From NCBI GenBank assembly GCA_934230685.1, contig CAKQFF010000073.1, forward strand, positions 1-8,633: a DNA stretch of 8,633 nt. The letters run 5' to 3'. A model generated the notes under the pieces. It was not told where the DNA came from and did no database searches. It saw only the letters and a list, made by a program, of their open reading frames with translations. Shown here one piece after another: positions 1 to 8,317 of the stretch. Numbering within the stretch: position 1 is the first letter of the stretch; each line of letters begins with the position of its first letter. This DNA comes from an uncultured Prevotella sp. Its GTDB lineage: Bacteria; Bacteroidota; Bacteroidia; Bacteroidales; Bacteroidaceae. The translations under genes were made by a program, and so were the position numbers.

Positions 1-987
1 ACCGTCGGCTGTCACTGTCGGGTCGGCTATCTGACTCCAGCCCGGAGCATAATAGAAGGTATTGGTAAACTGGCATGTCTTCCACAAGTTGCAGTCGCTT
101 GAGGCGTTAAAGCCATGGAAACCTTCGTCGGCATTGGTAAGGATATAATGCCAAGCTATCTCGCCATTATCCCAGACAAGCACCATTGTACTGCCCACAA
201 GACTCTCAATACGCAATTTCAATTCACCATTGAAGGCAGCATCGGCGGGAATGTAGGGAAAGTAAGTGCCGGCAGGCATAGTCATGTAAATGTTCTCGCC
301 CTCGGTAGAGAGTTTGAACGAACTCGGCTTCTTGCCGTCGACAGCAGCCATGAAGTCTTCTGATTGAGGACCACCGAGAACGGTGCATCCTTTGTTCACA
401 TATACAGTTCCACCCTCGCCTGGGTCATAGATATATGAATAGTCGCTACCAAATGTCAGGCGATCGTCATACACACCAAAGTCGGCTTTGTCGTTGGGCT
501 TGGCTGTCCACCACTCCGTACCGTCGGTACCCGATGGTCCACAACCCATGTGTGCTGCCTCGGTAGAGGCTATGCGCCACTCCTTGCCACATAGCATGGC
601 AAGCAGCTCATCATAGTTGGTGAGCGAGTTGGCAATATGGAATGTTGTCTCGCCCATTCCCTGCGACATACCATTGCGGTTGCCAACACGATAGTATATC
701 TTATAGTCGCCAGCGTTGCTCCATATCTTCTGCAGAGGATTAAGAGTGGAATACACGGGATTCTTGGTCACCTCCTTGCCGTCAACCGGAATGTACCACA
801 TAGGATAAATGCCATCGCCCTCGATGTTGAAGGTAACAGTGTTGCTGGCATCATCAACAGTAGCTGTCACTTTAGCGTTTTCGGCTACCGGCAAACCAGC
901 CTCCGACACACCGTCGAAATCCTCGGGACTACATGCTGCCAACGACAAGGCAGCAAAAGCCAGAGTATATATATTGTTGAGTTTCAT
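1..987 (-). CDS. Surface glycan-binding lipoprotein (SGBP/SusE-F-like position), C-terminus outside window
   Basis: An open frame runs from an ATG at 987 to the window edge without a stop, giving 329 residues and no C-terminus. The N-terminus is a lipoprotein signal with lipobox LAAC (Cys19); the next residues, SPEDFD, are acidic, as in surface-exposed Bacteroidetes lipoproteins. Residues about 34-118 look like a PKD/Ig-type beta-sandwich (ending GDYKIYYRVGNRNG and a TTFHI strand). Residues about 125-290 form a second, aromatic-rich module with GKEW, HMGCGPSGTDG, WW and GVYDDRLTF; I recall similar stretches in uncharacterised Bacteroidetes lipoproteins and it may be a lipocalin-like barrel, but I cannot name the family. 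From about residue 296 (DCNLWK, FYYAPGW, ADPTVTADG) a third module seems to begin and continues outside. It starts 21 nt after the susD-like stop, the usual place for the SusE/SusF or SGBP-B gene of a PUL. It probably helps capture polysaccharide at the cell surface. A surface enzyme is possible, because the missing part could carry a catalytic domain. Confidence 0.8.
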   Translation of the reverse strand, partial: MKLNNIYTLAFAALSLAACSPEDFDGVSEAGLPVAENAKVTATVDDASNTVTFNIEGDGIYPMWYIPVDGKEVTKNPVYSTLNPLQKIWSNAGDYKIYYRVGNRNGMSQGMGETTFHIANSLTNYDELLAMLCGKEWRIASTEAAHMGCGPSGTDGTEWWTAKPNDKADFGVYDDRLTFGSDYSYIYDPGEGGTVYVNKGCTVLGGPQSEDFMAAVDGKKPSSFKLSTEGENIYMTMPAGTYFPYIPADAAFNGELKLRIESLVGSTMVLVWDNGEIAWHYILTNADEGFHGFNASSDCNLWKTCQFTNTFYYAPGWSQIADPTVTADG

Positions 988-1008
988 AGTCTCGTTGTTT
1001 TTTAGATT

Positions 1009-2535
1009 TTAATAATTATTCTGCTTCAAAGTTCCGTGCGACGCGTCAATCTCGCTCAACGGTATTGGCAGATACTTCTTGCTCTCGCTCCAAGTGTTAG
1101 TGCGATAGCCATAGGCATCAGGGGTAAGCGTAAAGGCAGCCTTACCTGTGCGCACAAGATCCCAATAACGTTTGCCTTCACCAACAAACTCAAGATGACG
1201 CTCATCGATGATATTGTCGATAGTAGCGGCACGGTTGTCGGCAAGTCCTGCACGATGATGCACAAGGTTAAGATACTGCTGCGCCTTTGACAAGTCGCCA
1301 TTGGTGCGAACCAGCAGTTCGGCAGCATTGAGCAAAGTCTCGGCAAAACGATAGATACGCAGGTTGTTGTTGAAGTTGAGGTCGCCATCGGCCTTTTGAT
1401 CTTTATTGTTCTCAGTATAAGGCAGATACTTCTTAAGCCACAGACCAGTGTCCTGATAACGCTTGGTGTAAGAAGCCTTGCGAGCATCATACACGGTGGC
1501 ATCGCGTCGAACATCACCTTCGGCAAACATATTGTAAGTCTCCTCGCGAACAGGCTCAAAACCCCATCCGTTGTCTACTCCATCCTCTGGCACACCACCA
1601 GCAGGACCTATAAGACGAGGATAAATGGTTCCGCCAGCATTAACGACACCACCACCCCATGCACGCACTGCATTGTCGTCCTTATAGCAAATCTCAAAGA
1701 TGCTCTCCTTCGACCATTCGCCGCTTTCAAGGAATATGTTGGTATAGTCGGGATTGAGGTCGTAGTCATTAGTGTCGCTGATAATCTGCTGCATGTAGGA
1801 GAGAGCCTTCTGGTAGCGCGACTCGTCATTCTGATACATCACCATTTCTGCATAGATCATATAGGCGGCAGCCTGACTCATGCGTCCAATGTTGTCGTCA
1901 TCCCACTTCAAAGGCAAAGCGTTGAGACTGATGGCAGACTCAAGGTCGCTGACAACAGTCTCATAGACCTCGTTGGCCGACTTCTGTTCGGCAATGTATG
2001 GAGTCTTGAGGTTCTCCATATAGAAAGGAATGTTGCCATAGAACTTCCACAGCTGCATGTAGTAGAAAGCACGCAATGTGCGGGCTTCGGCCGAAAGAGT
2101 GTTGTATTGGGCATCAGTGAGGTTTTGCTTTGAGTTGTCAATATAGCGCAACACGTCGTTGGCATTGCGCACTCCCTTGTAGCTCTGGTCCCATATACCG
2201 CTAAGAGCATCGGATGAGTTCTGCGACGACTCAAAGTTGAACATCTTGTGCAGATGCTGATTGTCGCTTATACCAGAACCTCCAGGCCACACATCATCAC
2301 CCATAACGTCGGAGCAAAGCGTAAGAGGAGCATACTGACTGTTGTTCCAGTCGTACCCGCGCATAGGATTGTATGTGGCTGCCATAGCCTCAATGATATG
2401 GTCGTAGTTACTGAAGTATTCATCGACGGTGGCCTTGTCGGGAGGTGTAACGTCGAGAAAACTGTCGGAGCAGCTTGTAAGGGCGAGAGGAGTGGCAAGA
2501 GCTGCTATGATTATATATTTATTGATTGATTTCAT
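1009..2535 (-). CDS. susD: SusD/RagB-family outer-membrane glycan-binding lipoprotein
   Basis: A complete 508-residue protein, normal for SusD homologues (about 500-600). The signal peptide ends in lipobox LTSC with lipidated Cys22, followed by SDSFLD, typical of SusD proteins. The SusD-like N-terminal region with its TPR-type helices covers about 22-215 and holds LRAFYYMQLWKFYGNIPF (154-171), the strongest family motif. The RagB/SusD C-terminal region covers about 270-508, with IYRFAETLLNAAELL (394-408), ERHLEFVGEGKRYWDLVR (445-462) and YLPIPLSEID (488-497). In the family this protein is a hinged lid on the SusC barrel that binds oligosaccharide and delivers it for import. It lies 41 nt downstream of the susC-like gene and 21 nt upstream of the next lipoprotein gene, so the three are almost certainly co-transcribed. 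The AT-rich 5' gap contains the palindrome CTTTTAAAAG (2544-2553) and no clear Shine-Dalgarno, as is usual here. The glycan specificity cannot be read from this family. Confidence 0.97.
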   Translation of the reverse strand: MKSINKYIIIAALATPLALTSCSDSFLDVTPPDKATVDEYFSNYDHIIEAMAATYNPMRGYDWNNSQYAPLTLCSDVMGDDVWPGGSGISDNQHLHKMFNFESSQNSSDALSGIWDQSYKGVRNANDVLRYIDNSKQNLTDAQYNTLSAEARTLRAFYYMQLWKFYGNIPFYMENLKTPYIAEQKSANEVYETVVSDLESAISLNALPLKWDDDNIGRMSQAAAYMIYAEMVMYQNDESRYQKALSYMQQIISDTNDYDLNPDYTNIFLESGEWSKESIFEICYKDDNAVRAWGGGVVNAGGTIYPRLIGPAGGVPEDGVDNGWGFEPVREETYNMFAEGDVRRDATVYDARKASYTKRYQDTGLWLKKYLPYTENNKDQKADGDLNFNNNLRIYRFAETLLNAAELLVRTNGDLSKAQQYLNLVHHRAGLADNRAATIDNIIDERHLEFVGEGKRYWDLVRTGKAAFTLTPDAYGYRTNTWSESKKYLPIPLSEIDASHGTLKQNNY

Positions 2536-2576
2536 AATGGTTTCTTTTAAAAGATTAAATGTCTCGTGTGATTTCT

Positions 2577-5500
2577 TTAGAATCCAACATTCACGCCTAC
2601 TGTAAATGTGCGGCTCTGCGGATATACACCATAGTCAACACCGAGCGATGTGCCGCCAGATGATATCTCAGGGTCATATCCGGCATATTTGGTAAATGTA
2701 ATCAGATTCTCGGCTGCCACATATACACGCAGGTTGTTTACGAAGAAACGCTGTGTCACACTCTTTGGCAGTGTATAGCCAAGCTGTATATTCTTCAGAC
2801 GCAGGTAAGAACCGTCGGTGATATAGAGGTCGGAGCTTTGCCAGTTGGTGCCGTCGCCCACCACAAAACGAGGATACTTATTGCTTGTACCGGGGCCTGT
2901 CCAGCGGTTGAGCATATATGATGGAAGGTTGGCTGGGCGTACATCGGTGCGTCGTGTAGCATCATAGATGTCGTTGCCTATAGTGCCCTGAAGCATAAAC
3001 ATGAAGTCAAAACCCTTGTATTCGGCTCCGAAAGTAAAGCCATAGGTCCAATCGGGCATTCCCTTTCCTATCTTTGTGCGGTCGGCAGCATCGATTGTTC
3101 CGCTATTGTCAACGTCTACGAAACGCACATCACCTGGTTTTGCATTAGGTTGCAGCATTTCGCCTTTGTCGTTGACATAAGCCTTCACCTCGTCCATTGT
3201 CTGGAATATGCCATTGGTCTTGTAGCCATAGAAGTAAGGGAAAGGCTCACCATTTGAGGCGCGTGTGATAGTTCCCGTATTCTGCATATTGTCCAGCTCA
3301 AGATATCCCGAAGTGTTACCGAGGTTGGTAAGTGTGTTCTTGAGATATGAAGCGTTGCCCTTGACATGGAACTTAGCCTTGCCTACATACCACTTGTAGC
3401 CCAACTCCATTTCTACGCCCTTGTTCGACATGTCACCCACGTTGCCAAGAGGAGCCTCCGAACCTACATAGTTAGGTATCGGCATGGATATAATCATGCC
3501 ACTTGTCTTCTTGTTGAACCAGTCAACCGAGAAGGTGAGCGCATTGTCGAAGAAACCAAGGTCGATACCAAGGTCGGTCTGTATGCTTTCCTCCCACTTT
3601 AGGTCGGGATTGGCAAGAGCACCTGCCTGCACTCCATTCACAACGTTCTCTCCACGTCCCCATACAGTATTATAAGGTGATGCGGTCCATGCAGCATAGG
3701 TGAAGTCACCGATATTATCATTACCATTCTTACCCCAACTACCGCGCACCTTCAGTGTAGACAACCACTTAGGAGCCTTGAAATAAGGTTCGTTTATGAC
3801 ATTCCATCCAAGCGAGAACGAAGGGAATGTGGCATAACGGTTGTTTGCACCAAATCGCGAAGAGCCGTCACGTCTAACTGTCACCTGCGCCATATAGCGT
3901 TCGCCATAGTTGTAGCTTGCGCGGAAGAAGTAGGAACTAAGCGTATGCTTGTATGCCGGACCACCACTTGCCGACATCTCACCACGGCTTTGGTCGGCAT
4001 TGGTATTGTTCATATATGGCTTGTTGATATCCTTCAGATTCTGCAATGAGCCATAGAGATTCACACCTGTATTCTGCATTGCACTCTGTCCGAGCACAGC
4101 ATTGATGGAATGCTTGCCAAACTGGCGGTCCCATGTGAGCACATTTTCCAGCTGCCATACTGTGCCACGGTTGCTCGACTGATGGGCATTGGTGATTGTG
4201 GCTCTATTGTTGCCTGAGAGATAATATAAAGGTGTATAGCCATCGGCTCCCCAGAAAGAGAGGTCGGCTCCATAGCTTATACGGTATTTCAATCCATAGC
4301 CAATGTTAAGGTCGCCAGAGAAATTGGCAACAAACTTATGGCTCCAATTGTTGTCGCCAGGCAATGAAAGCATGGCGAGAGGATTGTTCATCTCCTGATA
4401 CGAACTGCCTGGTATGGTAAACATACGTCCCTGTTTGTCGTAGAGCATATACTGGCTACCATAGAGTGAGGCCTGTGCGTCGGCTTCAGCTCCGCTTACA
4501 GTAGGAGTAAGTATCGGCGAGAGGTAGAGAGCAGAACCAAGAGGCGAGCCCCATTGTGAGTTGGCATCAATAGACTTGTTGCTTACGCGAGCATAAGAGA
4601 GGTTTACGCCAACAGAGAGTTTGTTGAACAACGAGCGTTCCTTCTGAGCGTCAAACACTGTATATGTAGTGTTGCTGCGCATGGTAAGACGACTATAATT
4701 GGAACGGTCATAATTGCCTCCAACAATACCATCCTGATGAAAATAACCCAAAGACAAATAATAGTTCACACGGTCGGAAGCTCCACTCATATTCACCTCA
4801 TGGCTCATCACACCGGCATTATCGTTAAACACCTCATCCTGCCAGTCTGTTCCCTTGCCAAAGCTATATGGATCGTCATAGATAGGAGCCTGCCCTGCGT
4901 TCACAAGTCCCTCGTTCATCATAACCGCATACTCGGTGGCATTGAGCACATCACGATGTTTCCATGGATTTTGCCAACCATAAGAGAAGTTGTAGTTTAC
5001 GCGCACCTTGCCTTTCTCGCCACCCTTTGTTGTGACAAGTATCACACCATTGGCGGCACGTGTACCATAGATTGCTCCTGAGGCAGCATCCTTCAACACC
5101 TCAATTGACTCAATGTCGCTCGGATTAAGATAATCAATACCGCCCTCAATAGGCATTCCGTCGACAATGTATAGTGGGTTGGAGTCGTTGATTGTGCCGA
5201 TACCACGAATGCGCACCTGAGATGCAGCACCAGGTTGACCAGAGGCAGACGTAACTGTGACACCTGATGCCAGACCCTTAAGGGCATTGTCCACACGCAC
5301 AGGAGCTGTACCAGCCAAGTCGTCGGCACTGACCTTGGCGATGGAAGCAGTCACTACACTCTTCTTCTGCACACCATATCCCACAACAACAATGTCGTTA
5401 AGAGTTTGGCGGTCTTCGCTCAACGTGAGCTTCATATTGTTGGCCACCTTAGTCTCAAGCTGACTGAAACCGATATAGTTGATGACAAGAGTCTGTCCGG

Positions 5501-5696
5501 GATTTGCCGCGATGGAGAATTTACCATCAATGTCGGTTATTGCGTTCTCTTTAGAGCCTTTCACCTTGATTGTTGCTCCGATGATAGGTTCGCCGTTTGT
5601 GTCAACTACCGTACCCGTGAACTTTTGGTTCTGGGCATAGAGCGATGTCGACAGCGACAAGGCGACTGCTGTTAATAATAACTTTGATTTGCTCAT
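2577..5696 (-). CDS. susC: SusC/RagA-family TonB-linked outer-membrane transporter
   Basis: A complete 1039-residue protein, typical for SusC transporters. A Sec signal peptide ends at about Ala21 (LYA before QNQ). A carboxypeptidase-regulatory-like domain covers about 26-95 (GTVVDTNGEPIIGATIKVKG). DIVVVGYGVQKK (101-112) is the hallmark motif of the SusC family next to the TonB-box region. The plug domain follows to about 225, with VRIRGIGTIN (161-170), LYIVDGMP (175-182) and IEVLKDAASGAIYGTRAANG (198-217). The rest is the outer-membrane beta-barrel, ending in the terminal Phe used for BAM-dependent insertion. DVDNSGTID (861-869) resembles a calcium-binding loop, common in extracellular loops of this family. 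There is no STN domain before the regulatory-like domain, so it is unlikely to signal to an anti-sigma factor. It imports oligosaccharides, using TonB energy, with the adjacent SusD-like lid. The gene starts 61 nt after the GH3 stop with no promoter-like sequence in the gap, so it depends on upstream transcription. Confidence 0.97.
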   Translation of the reverse strand: MSKSKLLLTAVALSLSTSLYAQNQKFTGTVVDTNGEPIIGATIKVKGSKENAITDIDGKFSIAANPGQTLVINYIGFSQLETKVANNMKLTLSEDRQTLNDIVVVGYGVQKKSVVTASIAKVSADDLAGTAPVRVDNALKGLASGVTVTSASGQPGAASQVRIRGIGTINDSNPLYIVDGMPIEGGIDYLNPSDIESIEVLKDAASGAIYGTRAANGVILVTTKGGEKGKVRVNYNFSYGWQNPWKHRDVLNATEYAVMMNEGLVNAGQAPIYDDPYSFGKGTDWQDEVFNDNAGVMSHEVNMSGASDRVNYYLSLGYFHQDGIVGGNYDRSNYSRLTMRSNTTYTVFDAQKERSLFNKLSVGVNLSYARVSNKSIDANSQWGSPLGSALYLSPILTPTVSGAEADAQASLYGSQYMLYDKQGRMFTIPGSSYQEMNNPLAMLSLPGDNNWSHKFVANFSGDLNIGYGLKYRISYGADLSFWGADGYTPLYYLSGNNRATITNAHQSSNRGTVWQLENVLTWDRQFGKHSINAVLGQSAMQNTGVNLYGSLQNLKDINKPYMNNTNADQSRGEMSASGGPAYKHTLSSYFFRASYNYGERYMAQVTVRRDGSSRFGANNRYATFPSFSLGWNVINEPYFKAPKWLSTLKVRGSWGKNGNDNIGDFTYAAWTASPYNTVWGRGENVVNGVQAGALANPDLKWEESIQTDLGIDLGFFDNALTFSVDWFNKKTSGMIISMPIPNYVGSEAPLGNVGDMSNKGVEMELGYKWYVGKAKFHVKGNASYLKNTLTNLGNTSGYLELDNMQNTGTITRASNGEPFPYFYGYKTNGIFQTMDEVKAYVNDKGEMLQPNAKPGDVRFVDVDNSGTIDAADRTKIGKGMPDWTYGFTFGAEYKGFDFMFMLQGTIGNDIYDATRRTDVRPANLPSYMLNRWTGPGTSNKYPRFVVGDGTNWQSSDLYITDGSYLRLKNIQLGYTLPKSVTQRFFVNNLRVYVAAENLITFTKYAGYDPEISSGGTSLGVDYGVYPQSRTFTVGVNVGF

Positions 5697-5698
5697 AA

Positions 5699-5714
5699 AT
5701 TTAGGTATTTAGGT
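5699..5714 (-). repeat. Two tandem copies of an 8-bp unit just before the susC-like start
   Basis: The plus strand reads ATTTAGGT twice in direct succession. In the mRNA sense this is ACCTAAATACCTAAAT, ending two bases before the SusC start codon, so it occupies the translation-initiation region. Bacteroidetes do not rely on a strong Shine-Dalgarno and favour A/T-rich unstructured leaders, which this is. The duplication may be chance in AT-rich DNA; no function is known to me. Confidence 0.5.
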
Positions 5715-5757
5715 TTTTATTTATGTTGCTTTTTTAATGGCTAAGGATATTATTCCA

Positions 5758-8007
5758 CTACTTCAACACGAATTTACTCTTCAGCATTATATTATCCGAG
5801 GCATTTCCAACCAGAGCATAAAACTCTCCATCCTCCGATTTCCATGCGCCAATGGCCTCATCATAGTAAGCAAGGGCATTGTTGTCGATGGTTATGTCGA
5901 CGTCCTTCTGTTCGCCCGGCTCCAACCATACCTTCTTGAAACCCTTGAGTTCCTTTACAGGACGGTCGACTGACGACTTTATGTCTTTTATATAAAGCTG
6001 CACAGTCTCTGCTCCACGCTTCAATCCAGTATTCTTCACTGTGACTGTGAATGTCAGCTTGCCGTCGCGAGTCATTTCCTTTGCCGACTGTCGAAGGTTG
6101 CTCATGCTGAACGTAGTGTAGCTTAATCCGTGACCAAAGGCAAAGGTTGGCTTGATGTTGTTCTTGTCAGTCCAACGGTAACCTACATATATGCCTTCCT
6201 TATATTCCTCGTCAATTATCTTACTGAATCCGGCAGTCTTGTCCTTTGCACTGCGCCATGTGCCCGGATAAGTGTTTAAGGCATGTGCGCCGCAGTCGTT
6301 AAGACTCGCATACCATGTGAATGGCAACTTGCCACTTGGATTGGCATCACCCGTGAGCACATCAGCAATGGCATTGCCTGCCTCCGAACCAATAAACCAA
6401 GCCTGAACGATAGCCCCAACCTTGTCTTTCCATGGCATAGCCACAGCGTTGCCTGAGATATTGACGTAGACGAGACGCTTTGTGGTCTTGGCAAGAGCCT
6501 CAATGAGTCGGTTCTGGGCATATGGCAGTTCATACTGCTTACGGTCGTGACCCTCGCAATCTTGATAATCCGACTTGTTGAGTCCGCCCACCACAATCAC
6601 GTAGTCGGCATTCTTTGCCTTCTCTACGGCTTCGGCAATGAGTTTACTCTCGGAGCGGTTGTCCTTCAACTTCTGACCCGTTGTCACTCCATTGTACTCA
6701 CCCGACACGTCACCCACATATCCACGTGCGTAATCTACCTCAATATCGTTGCCAAATCTTTGGCGCAATCCTTCAAGAGGAAGTATCTCACGCTGCACCT
6801 TAAGCGAAGACGAGCCACCGCCAACAGTCATCATCTTGATGGCATTCTCGCCAACCACAAGTATGCGCTTAGCCTTGTTGCGGTCGATTGGCAATAAATT
6901 GCCGTTGTTCTGAAGCAGCACAATACCCTCGTCGGCTATTCTTCGGGCTGCCTCATAATGCGACTCCGAACAAAGGAAACCATGAGGACGATTGCGGTTC
7001 ATAGTGGTACGGAAGAACAATCGCAGCACACGGCGCACCTTGTCGTCGAGTTCCTTGGTGGTGTATTTTCCGCTCTGTATACCTATTATATAAGGTGTAG
7101 CAAGAAAATAGTTCTCATAAGCATTGCTTGTGCCGGCGGAAAGTCCGTTGGTCCATGAGCCAAACTCCATGTCGAGACCATTCTTCACGGCTTGGTCGGT
7201 GTCGTGACAACCTCCCCAATCGCTCACAACCACACCATCAAATGCCCAGTCACCTTTCAGTATCTTGTTTAGCGTGTACTGGTTATGGCAGTTGTGCTCA
7301 TCTTTATAAAGGTTGTATGCTCCCATTATAGCCCATGCCTTGCCTTGCTCAACGGCTGCCTTGAAGGCAGGCAGATAGATTTCGTGCAAGGCACGGTCGC
7401 TTACAACCACATTCACTTGGTGGCGATATTCCTCATCATTGTTCAAGCAATAGTGCTTGACGCATGCCGATACGCCCATCGATTGCAATCCATGAACGTA
7501 AGGCACCACCATTGTAGATGCCAGATAAGGGTCTTCGCCCATATATTCAAAGTTGCGACCACCGAGAGGAGTGCGGTAGATATTCACTCCAGGACCGAGA
7601 ATCATGTCCTTGCCACGATAAAGAGCTTCCTCACCAAGACTCTTGCCATAGACAAGTGACATATCAGGATTCCATGTGGCAGCGAGACATGTAAGCGCAG
7701 GAAAGGCAACACAAGAGTCGTTGGTCTGCCCTGCCTGCTCCCACTCATCCCAAAGCACATCTGGACGCACACCGTGAGGACCATCGTCTGTCCAGAAATC
7801 AGGAAAGCCCAAACGTGGTATTCCGGCAGAAGAGAATTTGCTTTGCGCATGTATCACACGTATTTTCTCTTGAAGAGTCATACGGGCAATAGCATCATCG
7901 ATACGCCGCTCTATTGGTTGGGCTTCATCAAGATAGATAGGAGTCTGCTGAGCATTAGCTGTCATGCTACACACAACAAACATGCAAGTAGTTATAAAAT
8001 GTTTCAT
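5758..8007 (-). CDS. Periplasmic glycoside hydrolase family 3 (beta-glucosidase/beta-xylosidase type)
   Basis: A complete 749-residue protein, the usual length of three-domain GH3 enzymes with a C-terminal fibronectin-III-like domain. A cleavable signal peptide (cut after ANA, Ala19) without a lipobox points to the periplasm. The (beta/alpha)8 domain (about 30-335) carries TDDGPHGVR (73-81), GRNFEYMGEDP (150-160), the VKHY pair Lys184-His185, and VVSDWGG, whose Asp263 is the expected nucleophile. The alpha/beta sandwich domain (about 360-570) carries GIVLLQNNGNLLP (361-373), VGGGSSS (395-401) and CEGHDR, where Glu485 is the likely acid/base (inferred by motif). FAFGHGLSYTTF (622-633) leads into the fibronectin-III-like domain (about 645-743). 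It lacks the KHFPGHG motif of NagZ-type hexosaminidases, so a retaining exo-beta-glucosidase or xylosidase trimming imported oligosaccharides is most likely. Sugar and linkage cannot be settled from sequence. It is the first gene of the operon, ahead of susC, with its own sigma-ABfr promoter upstream. Confidence 0.95.
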   Translation of the reverse strand: MKHFITTCMFVVCSMTANAQQTPIYLDEAQPIERRIDDAIARMTLQEKIRVIHAQSKFSSAGIPRLGFPDFWTDDGPHGVRPDVLWDEWEQAGQTNDSCVAFPALTCLAATWNPDMSLVYGKSLGEEALYRGKDMILGPGVNIYRTPLGGRNFEYMGEDPYLASTMVVPYVHGLQSMGVSACVKHYCLNNDEEYRHQVNVVVSDRALHEIYLPAFKAAVEQGKAWAIMGAYNLYKDEHNCHNQYTLNKILKGDWAFDGVVVSDWGGCHDTDQAVKNGLDMEFGSWTNGLSAGTSNAYENYFLATPYIIGIQSGKYTTKELDDKVRRVLRLFFRTTMNRNRPHGFLCSESHYEAARRIADEGIVLLQNNGNLLPIDRNKAKRILVVGENAIKMMTVGGGSSSLKVQREILPLEGLRQRFGNDIEVDYARGYVGDVSGEYNGVTTGQKLKDNRSESKLIAEAVEKAKNADYVIVVGGLNKSDYQDCEGHDRKQYELPYAQNRLIEALAKTTKRLVYVNISGNAVAMPWKDKVGAIVQAWFIGSEAGNAIADVLTGDANPSGKLPFTWYASLNDCGAHALNTYPGTWRSAKDKTAGFSKIIDEEYKEGIYVGYRWTDKNNIKPTFAFGHGLSYTTFSMSNLRQSAKEMTRDGKLTFTVTVKNTGLKRGAETVQLYIKDIKSSVDRPVKELKGFKKVWLEPGEQKDVDITIDNNALAYYDEAIGAWKSEDGEFYALVGNASDNIMLKSKFVLK

Positions 8008-8039
8008 ATTTATGTGTAATGGTTTTTAGTTGACGCTTG

Positions 8040-8070
8040 CAAAGTTAATATTTGATTACGAATTAGCAAA
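8040..8070 (-). promoter_or_regulatory. Sigma-ABfr promoter of the GH3-susC-susD operon
   Basis: Read on the minus strand, a -33 box TTTG (8070-8067) is followed by exactly 19 nt and then TAACTTTG (8047-8040), a full match to the Bacteroidetes -7 consensus TAnnTTTG with the correct spacing. Transcription would start near 8034, giving an untranslated leader of only about 26 nt before the GH3 ATG at 8007. A second TTTG (8076-8073) is too far upstream to be the better -33 box. As no other promoter-like sequence is seen in the gaps between the four genes, this probably drives the whole operon. Its activator is not identified. Confidence 0.75.
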
Positions 8071-8193
8071 GGCAAAGTGTTTAAAAAGTGGACTAAACAA
8101 ACTTACAAACAAATGTATATCATTGACTATCAACACTAAATACACACATACAGTTTATTATAAAGTGGATGGTTAGTGAGACAATTTAGGGTT

Positions 8194-8236
8194 AATACCA
8201 TTATTGCTAATGGGGGTATTTTGTACTAAATTACCC
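8194..8236. repeat. Overlapping inverted repeats, candidate operator
   Basis: CCATTA (8198-8203) and TAATGG (8208-8213) form a perfect dyad around TTGC. The arms extend outward as AATA/TATT with a short bulge (AATACC 8194-8199 with GGTATT 8215-8220). Overlapping it is a 23-bp imperfect palindrome (8214-8236), GGGTA-x-TTT reflected as AAA-x-TACCC around GTACT. A further GGGTTAAT lies at 8189-8196. GGGT-type half sites thus recur three times within 48 bp. This suggests a dimeric regulator site about 120-170 bp upstream of the operon's -33 box and about 95-140 bp upstream of the nagB -33 box. The function is inferred from symmetry only. Confidence 0.4.
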
Positions 8237-8317
8237 ACATGTAGTATAAAAATGTAAATTAAAACAAAATTCTTTTTTTTACAGAAAATTTAAACAATGT
8301 GAAATTATCAATTGATT

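Noticed and set aside
1396..2133. Long plus-strand open frame (245 codons) antisense to the SusD-like gene
   Set aside because: It lies wholly inside the well-supported susD-like gene, has no recognisable domain, signal or promoter, and is best explained as a codon-bias shadow. The same holds for 4737-5081, 637-1005, 6547-6897 and 7285-7659.
2577..5696. SusC homologue as a sigma/anti-sigma signalling transporter
   Set aside because: No STN domain is present at the N-terminus; the mature protein starts directly with the carboxypeptidase-regulatory-like domain.
5758..8007. GH3 enzyme as a NagZ-type beta-N-acetylglucosaminidase, suggested by the nearby nagB
   Set aside because: It lacks the KHFPGHG-x(4)-D-(S/T)-H motif. 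It instead has VKHY, the SDW nucleophile motif and the second alpha/beta domain with EGHDR plus a fibronectin-III-like domain, as in beta-glucosidases and xylosidases.
8273..8280. Eight-T run as a terminator tail
   Set aside because: No G/C-rich stem precedes it on the plus strand, and no gene ends before it.
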